5,482 nt of DNA from Firmicutes bacterium UBA5499. Lineage in GTDB: Bacteria > Bacillota > DTU084. The DNA lies in the NCBI GenBank assembly GCA_002426275.1, contig DIPB01000025.1:25602-31083 (forward strand), in the 5' to 3' direction. The translations under genes were made by a program, and so were the position numbers. The notes below the pieces were generated by a model. The model made no database searches and was not told where the DNA came from. It worked only from the letters and a program-made list of their open reading frames with translations. Positions 1 to 4,797 of this stretch are shown piece after piece (the stretch's first letter is position 1; every line of letters begins with the position of its first letter).

Positions 1-935
1 TCGGGCTTGCTGGTAAAAAAACGATAGCCAACGCAGGCAAGATTGTTTTCAAGGTTTCGGATTTTCTCCACATAGCCATCGGAGAAATGCTGTCGGCCTA
101 CCAGCTTAAGAACGGTTTGCCGAATGCCGGCGTTGCTGATCACAAAAGGCGCGCGGTATTGCTCGCCGTTTTGTGCGGTAACGCCGCAGATTTTGCCGTT
201 TTCTAAGTCTATGGAAACAACTCGCGTGTTCGTCAGCAGCGTGCCGCCTTTTTCCGCGACGGTTTTTGCCATCGTCTCGAAGAAATGGCCGATGCCGCCT
301 TCGTAATAGCGTCCGCCGCTTCCTTTGATAGTTGTCTGAAACATCTTGACCATTTCTCCGGCAGCGACGCGGTCGGAGGTCATTTCAAAGGCGCCCTCTC
401 CGAAGGTTGCCAACATAAAGGTTCTGAAGCCTGCCGGCATGGGGAAGCGGTCCAGATACTCCATGGCGGAGACTGTATACAGCCCGGCGATTTCTTCTTC
501 GCTCATTGAGCGCAGCTTAAAAGCGATGCGCGCTATTTGGGCGAGGGAACGCAGATGCCACGGCTTAACGCCGAGGAAACCGAACATCTTTAGAAAGCCG
601 GGAAATTTGAATCCCATCTGCCAGCTTGTGATTCCGCCTTCCTTGTTCTCATAGAAGAGCTTGCCGATTCCAAAATCGTCGCCTAAAATGAGTTTGACCT
701 GAGCTTGCTTGCCAAGTGTTCGGCTGAGCTTTTCATAAAGCGAACCGTGCTGCGGCACACAGTTAATGGGAAACAGCTCGTAAGAAAAGCCGTCTCTGTT
801 TATGGTCATCATTCTGCCGCCGGGCTTCTGATTTTTATCGATCAGCAGCACTTTTTTTCCGGAATTGGCCAGCAAGCTTGCCACGGTGATTCCGCCGGGG
901 CCCGCTCCCACTACGATCACGTCATATTTCTCCAT
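1..935 (-). CDS. Phytoene desaturase-like NAD(P)/FAD-dependent oxidoreductase (3' end outside window)
   Basis: The reverse strand is open from an ATG at 935 to the window edge, giving 311 codons without a stop, so the C-terminus is missing. The N-terminus is a Rossmann FAD-binding fold: VVGAGPGG at residues 8-15 (GxGxxG), an acidic Asp33 closing the second strand for the ribose, and a GGR motif at 39-41. Around 212-241 it has the GGIGHFFETMAK...GGTLLTNTRVVSI pattern seen in the phytoene desaturase/carotenoid isomerase branch of FAD amine-oxidase-like proteins, followed by VISNAG at 265-270. Family members are usually about 450-550 residues, so roughly the first 60-70% is present. An AGGAGG lies 5 nt before the start (941-946), fixing it. 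The protein is probably cytosolic, as no signal peptide is visible. The substrate cannot be told; this fold also covers many non-carotenoid oxidoreductases. It diverges from the TetR-type regulator and is probably controlled by it (inference). Confidence 0.88.
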   Translation of the reverse strand, partial: MEKYDVIVVGAGPGGITVASLLANSGKKVLLIDKNQKPGGRMMTINRDGFSYELFPINCVPQHGSLYEKLSRTLGKQAQVKLILGDDFGIGKLFYENKEGGITSWQMGFKFPGFLKMFGFLGVKPWHLRSLAQIARIAFKLRSMSEEEIAGLYTVSAMEYLDRFPMPAGFRTFMLATFGEGAFEMTSDRVAAGEMVKMFQTTIKGSGGRYYEGGIGHFFETMAKTVAEKGGTLLTNTRVVSIDLENGKICGVTAQNGEQYRAPFVISNAGIRQTVLKLVGRQHFSDGYVEKIRNLENNLACVGYRFFTSKP

Positions 936-947
936 TGCTACCTCCTG

Positions 948-982
948 GCTCGTCGCAATCGCGTCGCAATCGCCGCACGAGC
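948..982 (-). repeat. 11-bp tandem repeat inside a 6-bp inverted repeat in the oxidoreductase leader
   Basis: CGTCGCAATCG is present twice head to tail (951-961 and 962-972). The pair is bracketed by GCTCGT (948-953) and ACGAGC (977-982), which are complementary. In the leftward transcript this can form a stem-loop that ends one base upstream of the AGGAGG ribosome binding site (941-946). It lies between the predicted transcription start near 1002 and the start codon. A role in translation or mRNA stability is inference only. Confidence 0.5.
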
Positions 983-987
983 GTTGC

Positions 988-1016
988 TTGACTTTTTCTT
1001 CTATCTGTATTATATT
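988..1016 (+). promoter_or_regulatory. Sigma-A type promoter for the TetR regulator and RACo-like gene
   Basis: TTGACT (988-993), a 17-bp spacer and TATATT (1011-1016) make a good rightward promoter, with a predicted start near 1023 and a leader of about 110 nt before the TetR start at 1134. It shares DNA with the leftward promoter. Confidence 0.7.
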
Positions 1017-1037
1017 AACAATATGAATTTTAATCAA
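1009..1037 (-). promoter_or_regulatory. Sigma-A type promoter for the FAD oxidoreductase
   Basis: Read on the reverse strand, TTGATT (1032-1037) is separated by 17 bp from a perfect TATAAT (1009-1014). The transcription start would fall near 1002, giving a leader of about 67 nt before the ATG at 935. The -10 box overlaps the -10 box of the rightward promoter, so RNA polymerase cannot occupy both at once. Confidence 0.75.
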
Positions 1038-1043
1038 CAGCAT

Positions 1044-1096
1044 GTTCGTTAAATAGTGCCTGTTATCTAACAAGATAGAAGCGAAGCGTTCGTTAA
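1044..1096. promoter_or_regulatory. Candidate TetR-family operator region
   Basis: GTTCGTTAA occurs twice as a direct repeat (1044-1052 and 1088-1096, 44 bp apart). Between them is the palindrome TGTTA-TC-TAACA (1061-1072). Its reverse-strand half GTTAGATAA matches the repeat at 7 of 9 positions, so 1044-1071 also forms an imperfect inverted repeat. A second element, CTTCTATCT at 998-1006 and its complement AGATAGAAG at 1073-1081, brackets both promoters. The cluster lies downstream of the TetR start point, suited to self-repression, and upstream of the -35 box of the oxidoreductase promoter. Operator function is inferred from position and symmetry. Confidence 0.45.
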
Positions 1097-1133
1097 TTTC
1101 AATTTTGGACGGTATTTTTTGAGAGGGATGGAA

Positions 1134-1718
1134 ATGAAGCATAGTGGGGAGAAGGTTGATCGCAGGGTTCTGTACACGAAGATGTTTCTCCGGGAGAGCC
1201 TGCTGGAGTTGATGAAGGTGAAACCCATCGCCAAGATCACTCCCACCGAGCTTTGCCGTCATGCCAAAATGAACCGCAACACGTTTTACGCGCACTATGA
1301 CAGTCCCGAAGCGCTCCTGAAAAGCATTGAGGACCAGCTGTACATTCAGATAAAACATTTTCTCGAGCGTTCTCTGAAAAATGGAAGCATCTCCACGCTG
1401 CTGACAGAGATTTGCCAGGCCATTTACGATAACCGCGATCTTTGCACTGTGCTTTTTTCCGAATATGGCGACAAGGATTTTCTCCGGCAGATCATCGACT
1501 TGGCGCACGACAGAACTGTCGCCCAGTGGCGGTCAGTCGGCATGCGGGATGAAGGGGAGCAAATAGAGATGCTCTATTGCTTTTCAGTCAATGGCAGCGT
1601 TGCCGTAATACAAAAATGGATTCAGGCTGGCATGCAAAAAAGCCCGCAGGAAATCGCGCAATTCATAGAAAAAGCCAGCTATTTCGGGCTGCAGGGACAA
1701 AAGTGTTTAAAAACGTAG
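1134..1718 (+). CDS. TetR/AcrR-family transcriptional regulator
   Basis: The predicted protein has 194 residues, a normal length for TetR-family one-component regulators. The N-terminal DNA-binding domain covers roughly residues 10-60, with the helix-turn-helix around 36-55: ITPTELCRHAKMNRNTFYAHY followed by DSPEALL, the typical recognition-helix signature. The rest is helical and should hold the ligand-binding and dimer-forming domain; it ends in a C-terminal region like the TetR_C_7-type subgroup, and the ligand cannot be told. I chose ATG 1134 because GAGAGGG (1121-1127) sits 6 nt upstream. A TTG at 1119 and an ATG at 1128 are in frame but poorly spaced from any ribosome binding site. The gene has its own promoter, diverges from the FAD oxidoreductase, and lies 69 bp before the RACo-like gene on the same strand. 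With no terminator visible between them, the two are probably co-transcribed. Confidence 0.9.
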   Translation: MKHSGEKVDRRVLYTKMFLRESLLELMKVKPIAKITPTELCRHAKMNRNTFYAHYDSPEALLKSIEDQLYIQIKHFLERSLKNGSISTLLTEICQAIYDNRDLCTVLFSEYGDKDFLRQIIDLAHDRTVAQWRSVGMRDEGEQIEMLYCFSVNGSVAVIQKWIQAGMQKSPQEIAQFIEKASYFGLQGQKCLKT

Positions 1719-1775
1719 ACGCCGTATAGCGAAAGAAGTCTTAGCCAAGATTCGTGTTTTTGCGAAAATTGCGAT

Positions 1776-1782
1776 GGAGGAG
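1776..1782 (+). promoter_or_regulatory. Ribosome binding site of the RACo-like gene
   Basis: GGAGGAG lies 5 nt before ATG 1788 and decides that start. No convincing promoter or terminator is visible in the 69 bp after the TetR stop, which supports read-through from the regulator gene. Confidence 0.7.
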
Positions 1783-1787
1783 AAGCA

Positions 1788-3452
1788 ATGCCCGATATTT
1801 ATTTTAAAGCGCAGAACATAACCGTGAAGCTCCCCGCGGGAACCACAATTCTGCAAGCTGCCAAATCAGCCGGCGTTATGATTGAATCTCCCTGCGGCGG
1901 CGTCGGAACCTGCGGTAAATGCAGAGTGCTGGTAGAAAACCTGACTTCCGAAAATGTAATCTGTCAGGGAGCTCGTCAACTGCCTGCTGAGGAGAAGACG
2001 AAAAAATATGTGCTTTCCTGTCAGGCAAAGGTGTATGATGATCTTACGGTGATTACGCAAAGCACAGAAGCGCCTAACAAAACATTGAAAATTCTCAGCG
2101 AAGGGCACAGCTTTTCTTATGAGCTCAGAAATTATATTACCAAACGGTTTGACGGTGAAAAAACTCTCATCTATGGCGGAGACGAGGTTTTGGGAGTCGA
2201 GAGCGGAGATACTACCTCCTTCGCATACGGATTGGTTATAGATATTGGAACGACAACCCTAGTGGCGGCCCTGATTGATTTACTGACAGGAAAAGAGCTC
2301 GCGTCCGTATCGGCTTTGAATCCGCAAAGCCTGCATGCGCAGGATGTGCTGACTCGGATTCATTTCGCAGCCGAGGAAGAAGGGCTTCAATTATTATACA
2401 ATGAGGTGACTGATGAAATTAACCGGCTGATCGATAGCCTGGTGGAGAAAACGCAGATAAACAGAGAGCATATCTATGAAGTGATCTATAGCGCTAATAC
2501 GGCTATGCTCCATCTGGCGTGCAAGATCAATCCTGCTTCCTTGGGCCAATTTCCCTATGCGTCGGCGATCACAGGCGGTGGGCATATACCGGCGGCGATG
2601 CTTCAGATCTCCCGTTTCGGAATAATCTACTTGCCTCCGGTTATCTCAGCGTACGTGGGGCCTGACATCACCTCAGGCGTGCTTGCCTCGCAGCTTTATA
2701 AAAAAGAGGGGATCACGCTTTTCATCGATATTGGCACGAACGGTGAAATGGTACTGGCCAAAGACGGACTTTTATCCGCCGCTTCGACTGCCGCCGGCCC
2801 GGCCTTTGAGGGAATGAATATCACCTATGGCATGAGAGCCGAAAACGGAGCTGTGGAAACGTTTCAAATCACGGAAAATGATGAAATAGAAACGCATGTG
2901 ATTGGAGACATCCCAGCTGCAGGGATTTGCGGAAGCGGTTTGCTGGATATCGCAGCGGAATTGGTCAGAGTTGGGATCATCGGCAAGAACGGTAGCTTTG
3001 TGCCGCCTCAAGCGGGAAATTACAGCGATAAATTGAAGTCCAGGATGGTGCAAAGGGATGGAAACCCCTGCTTTCAAGTGGCGCAGGATGTTTTTTTCAC
3101 TCAACAAGACATAAGGCAGGTACAACTGGCGAAGGGAGCCATCCGCGCCGGCATCGAAGTGCTGCTGCAAAGACAGGAGATCAAGGCGGAGGACGTGAAC
3201 ACGGTGGAAATCGCCGGCTCTTTCGGCTATCATCTGCGCCAGAACAGTTTGCTGGAGATAGGTCTACTGCCAAAAGAATTTGCTGGGAAAATTAAGTTTG
3301 TGGGCAACACTTCCCAAGCTGGCGGCAAAGCCTTACTGTTAAATACGCAGCTGCGCCGGACGATGAACGCTCTTGTAAAGGAAATTGTGAGCGTAGAGCT
3401 GGCCGACGATCCAAGTTTTGAGAGTACTTTTGTGAAAGCGCTGAGCTTTTGA
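1788..3452 (+). CDS. Corrinoid-protein reductive activator, RACo/RamA-like (2Fe-2S ferredoxin + ASKHA ATPase domain)
   Basis: This 554-residue protein has two parts. The N-terminal plant-type [2Fe-2S] ferredoxin domain (about 1-90) carries Cys36, Cys42, Cys45 and Cys78 in the C-x5-C-x2-C-x32-C arrangement. The C-terminal ASKHA-type ATPase region (about 147-530, formerly DUF4445) shows LVIDIGTTTL (149-158), SANTAMLHL (235-243), LFIDIGTNGEM (311-321), STAAGPAFEGM (333-343), CGSGLLD (381-387) and EIAGSFG (474-480). In characterised members (RACo of Carboxydothermus, archaeal RamA) the protein uses ATP to drive one-electron reduction of inactive Co(II) corrinoid proteins to active Co(I). It is slightly shorter than RACo (about 630 residues); the linker between domains looks compact. 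It follows the TetR gene. No cognate methyltransferase or corrinoid protein is in the window, so its partner is unknown. Family assignment is firm; the specific partner is not. Confidence 0.92.
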   Translation: MPDIYFKAQNITVKLPAGTTILQAAKSAGVMIESPCGGVGTCGKCRVLVENLTSENVICQGARQLPAEEKTKKYVLSCQAKVYDDLTVITQSTEAPNKTLKILSEGHSFSYELRNYITKRFDGEKTLIYGGDEVLGVESGDTTSFAYGLVIDIGTTTLVAALIDLLTGKELASVSALNPQSLHAQDVLTRIHFAAEEEGLQLLYNEVTDEINRLIDSLVEKTQINREHIYEVIYSANTAMLHLACKINPASLGQFPYASAITGGGHIPAAMLQISRFGIIYLPPVISAYVGPDITSGVLASQLYKKEGITLFIDIGTNGEMVLAKDGLLSAASTAAGPAFEGMNITYGMRAENGAVETFQITENDEIETHVIGDIPAAGICGSGLLDIAAELVRVGIIGKNGSFVPPQAGNYSDKLKSRMVQRDGNPCFQVAQDVFFTQQDIRQVQLAKGAIRAGIEVLLQRQEIKAEDVNTVEIAGSFGYHLRQNSLLEIGLLPKEFAGKIKFVGNTSQAGGKALLLNTQLRRTMNALVKEIVSVELADDPSFESTFVKALSF

Positions 3453-3493
3453 GAATGTGATCCCAGACGATTTTAGAGACTTGAAAGCTGCAA

Positions 3494-3622
3494 GGCACGT
3501 TCAAAAAGTAGAAATAAAACAGCTTTATTCCCACGCTTGAGTGCTTTTGCTCAATGGCCAGAGAGAGCCTCGGAAAGAGGCGCAGTCACCGTGCGTTTAT
3601 CACGGAACGTTCCATGCTATGG
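3494..3622 (+). other. Dense inverted-repeat cluster, possible structured RNA
   Basis: Starting 42 bp after the RACo-like stop there are successive short stems: AATAAA/TTTATT (3513-3518, 3524-3529), TTGAG/CTCAA (3537-3541, 3550-3554), GCCTC/GAGGC (3567-3571, 3577-3581), CCGTG/CACGG (3589-3593, 3601-3605), the palindrome GGAACGTTCC (3604-3613) and CCAT/ATGG (3612-3615, 3619-3622). ACGTTC (3497-3502) can also pair with GAACGT (3605-3610) and close a multi-branched fold around the hairpins. No protein reading is convincing. It matches no RNA family I recognise. It could be an RNA element, or only the 3' region of the activator transcript. Confidence 0.35.
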
Positions 3623-3779
3623 TCATCTTTGTTGTAAACTATTTACGCTTCCAAAAAAAGCCACGATGTTTTTCTGCTTGCTCCTATCCTCGCCTATGGG
3701 CATTCCAGCGACAAGATGAACTTGGGGCAATGATCTCCTGTTGATTTCAGCAGGGCGCTCTCTCGCGCGAAGGTGGCCG

Positions 3780-3980
3780 GGAGTTGCGGAAAAACCGAAC
3801 GCAAAGCTGTATGTTCAGGTGACAGAGGCTATGTCAACCGAAGAAGTCCGGGAGCGTGAGCTGCGACCGCTCAAGCTTAGGCAGGACAATTATGAGAAAA
3901 ATAGTTTTTCCATGGATAACAGTTATATTACTTCTTACGAAGGAATCAAAGCCATAAACCTGATTGACTTATCCCAATGA
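3780..3980 (+). pseudogene. C-terminal remnant of an AAA-ATPase/DUF4143-type protein
   Basis: The frame ending at TGA 3978-3980 reads AEKPNAKLYVQVTEAM, then EEVRERELRPLK, DNYEK, and finally YEGIKAINLIDLSQ. This is the characteristic ending of ATP-binding proteins with a C-terminal DUF4143 domain, where a nuclease-like KLYxQVT strand is followed by ELxPLxxIxDNYxK and a GIKxxNxxDxL tail. The usual acidic E-(V/I)-D-F motif expected just before AEKP is missing. The upstream reading frame has no recognisable ATPase or Walker motifs; intact members are about 400 residues. The piece is therefore a relic of a gene that lost its 5' part, not a working gene. Such ATPases are common, mobile accessory genes in anaerobes. 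Exact left boundary uncertain. Confidence 0.65.
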
Positions 3981-4001
3981 TATGCCGCACATGAACTTTA
4001 T

Positions 4002-4030
4002 GCACCTATCAAACGGTAGGCGCTTTTCTT
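4002..4030 (+). terminator. Probable intrinsic terminator after the ATPase remnant
   Basis: GCACCTATC (4002-4010) pairs with GGTAGGCGC (4015-4023) around an AAAC tetraloop, with one A-C mismatch and one G-U pair, followed by TTTTCTT (4024-4030). It lies 22 nt past the remnant's stop codon and was probably its original terminator; it may still insulate the hydrogenase operon from upstream transcription. Confidence 0.5.
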
Positions 4031-4253
4031 ATAACAATTTCTCGAGGCGAATCTAATGAGCCCACTAAAAGCCTTATGCCGCTCCCACGACAAGCTGGCA
4101 GAGAGACGTCGCTCCCCAAACCGTGTCGGCAAGCTGGTGGTCGTTTCCCGTTCGGCGGCACGACGATCAATGAGCGAAGGCTGATGAAAATCAAAAGCAA
4201 ATACTTGAACAGCAAATATATACTATCTCATTATGGAGCATCTGTACAATTTT
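4031..4253. other. Unassigned intergenic DNA
   Basis: I see no supported gene here. A 42-codon basic reading frame (ATG 4056 to TGA 4184) has a GAGG 8 nt upstream, but its Arg/Lys-rich product resembles nothing I know. The overlapping frames on both strands look random. CAAGCTGG occurs twice, near 4091 and 4131, without other sign of a mobile element. With the adjacent ATPase relic this looks like decaying DNA. Confidence 0.4.
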
Positions 4254-4286
4254 GTCAGAAGCTCCGTGGCCATCGTCCATTCTGAC
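4254..4286. repeat. Nested inverted repeat upstream of the hyd promoter
   Basis: GTCAGAA (4254-4260) and TTCTGAC (4280-4286) are perfect inverted copies. The palindrome TGGCCA (4267-4272) sits almost exactly at the centre. The right arm ends 12 bp before the -35 box of the hydrogenase-maturation promoter, a plausible place for an activator or repressor site. No T-tract follows, so it is not a terminator. Function is inferred from position. Confidence 0.4.
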
Positions 4287-4298
4287 GCAGCGCCTACA

Positions 4299-4326
4299 TT
4301 GACAAGAAGAATTTAAATGCTAAAAT
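4299..4326 (+). promoter_or_regulatory. Strong extended -10 promoter of the hyd leader
   Basis: A perfect TTGACA (4299-4304) is followed after 16 bp by TAAAAT (4321-4326), with an extended -10 TG at 4318-4319. Transcription should start near 4333, about 190 nt before the first start codon. A near-consensus promoter ahead of a long structured leader suggests that control happens mainly after initiation. Confidence 0.8.
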
Positions 4327-4332
4327 ATAGGT

Positions 4333-4505
4333 GAAGAGAAAACCGCAATATATCTGCTCGCAGTACCTGCTTGAAGATATAGGGCTTTTGAATATACCTG
4401 ACCGCAAGGCTTATCCGAGCGGGAAGGCGCGCAACCGGTATGCTTTCTTTGCCGTTTTGGCGCTCCCTTTCCGCGAAATATTGCGGGAAGGGAGCTTTTC
4501 GCTTT
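4333..4505 (+). promoter_or_regulatory. Attenuator or riboswitch-like leader RNA of the hyd operon, class unknown
   Basis: The leader has a stem TATACCTG/CCGGTATG (4393-4400 with 4435-4442, two wobble pairs) enclosing a hairpin CCGC/GCGG (4402-4405 with 4419-4422) that continues as GG/CC (4408-4409 with 4415-4416). The segment GCGGGAAGG (4419-4427) is an exact copy of the terminator's 3' arm (4483-4491), so it can pair with the terminator's 5' arm CCTTTCCGC (4466-4474) and block it. CCGCAATAT (4343-4351) is the exact complement of ATATTGCGG (4478-4486) in the terminator loop and 3' arm. Both arms thus have a competing partner, as expected of an attenuator. I do not recognise consensus elements of TPP, SAM, cobalamin, T-box or cyclic-di-GMP RNAs. 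The ligand or signal is unknown. Confidence 0.6.
4462..4505 (+). terminator. Intrinsic terminator of the hyd leader (attenuator)
   Basis: GCTCCCTTTCCGC (4462-4474) pairs over 13 positions with GCGGGAAGGGAGC (4483-4495), with one G-U pair and an 8-nt loop, followed by TTTTCGCTTT. The T-tract is interrupted, so it may be a leaky or conditional terminator. It ends before the AAAGGAGG at 4506-4513, so it controls elongation and does not hide the ribosome binding site. Confidence 0.7.
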
Positions 4506-4521
4506 AAAGGAGGATGATGAA

Positions 4522-4797
4522 GTGGGAAAAAGAATTGGGATCGTCGGCATTGTGATCGAAGATTTTTCATGCGTTGAGCGCGTCAATTTGATTCTTCATG
4601 AACACGCCGGCCTGATCGTCGGCAGGATGGGCCTTCCTTACCGGGAACGGGAGATATCTGTCATCTCGCTGATCGTAGACGGAACCAACGATGAGCTCAG
4701 CGCCCTGACCGGTAAACTGGGAAGGGTCCGGGGAGCGACGGTCAAATCAATGGTCACGAAAAACAGCCAGCAGGAAGAAAGGAAGCGTGAGGCATGA
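4522..4797 (+). CDS. TM1266-family iron-only hydrogenase system putative regulator
   Basis: This 91-residue protein matches the small TM1266 family found beside [FeFe]-hydrogenase maturation genes. It begins RIGIVGIVIEDF, continues with a helix (VERVNLILHEHAGLIVGRMGLP) and ends its fold with VISLIVDGTNDELSALTGKLGRVRGATVKSM. This gives an ACT-like/NikR-C-terminal-like beta-alpha-beta pattern, with a charged tail at 78-91. No DNA-binding domain is visible; the regulator name comes from family annotation and its mode of action is not established. The start is GTG: AAAGGAGG (4506-4513) lies 8 nt before it. Two ATG codons at 4514 and 4517 are out of frame and too close to the ribosome binding site. 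Its stop overlaps the hydG start (ATGA, 4794-4797), so the two are translationally coupled. It is the first gene of the operon behind the attenuator. Confidence 0.85.
   Translation: MGKRIGIVGIVIEDFSCVERVNLILHEHAGLIVGRMGLPYREREISVISLIVDGTNDELSALTGKLGRVRGATVKSMVTKNSQQEERKREA

Noticed and set aside
124..1052. Rightward reading frames of 60-115 codons across the left block
   Set aside because: They are antisense to the FAD oxidoreductase, which has clear Rossmann and GGR motifs, an excellent ribosome binding site and one open frame through the whole region.
1119..1133. TTG start at 1119 and ATG at 1128 for the TetR gene
   Set aside because: Neither has a ribosome binding site at a useful distance, whereas GAGAGGG is 6 nt before ATG 1134.
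2772..3233. 153-codon leftward frame
   Set aside because: It lies inside the RACo-like gene on the opposite strand, has no recognisable domain, and is explained by codon bias of the real gene.
3537..3744. Overlapping 60- and 67-codon rightward frames
   Set aside because: Neither has a ribosome binding site or recognisable sequence, and both cross the hairpin-rich segment.
4056..4184. 42-codon basic reading frame with a GAGG 8 nt upstream
   Set aside because: There is no recognisable similarity, neighbour coupling or clear promoter; a frame this short is expected by chance in 300 bp of non-coding DNA.
4360..4410. Tyrosine T-box (a UAC triplet lies in a small hairpin and HydG uses tyrosine)
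   Set aside because: The obligatory AGGGUGGNACCGCG T-box sequence is absent and the terminator lacks the matching antiterminator bulge.
4381..4445. TPP or SAM-I riboswitch in the hyd leader
   Set aside because: Fragments such as ACCTGA, CTTATC and GCAACC are reminiscent, but the remaining invariant boxes (TPP GGGGUGC and CUGAGA; SAM-I GGUGC and AAUCC) are missing.
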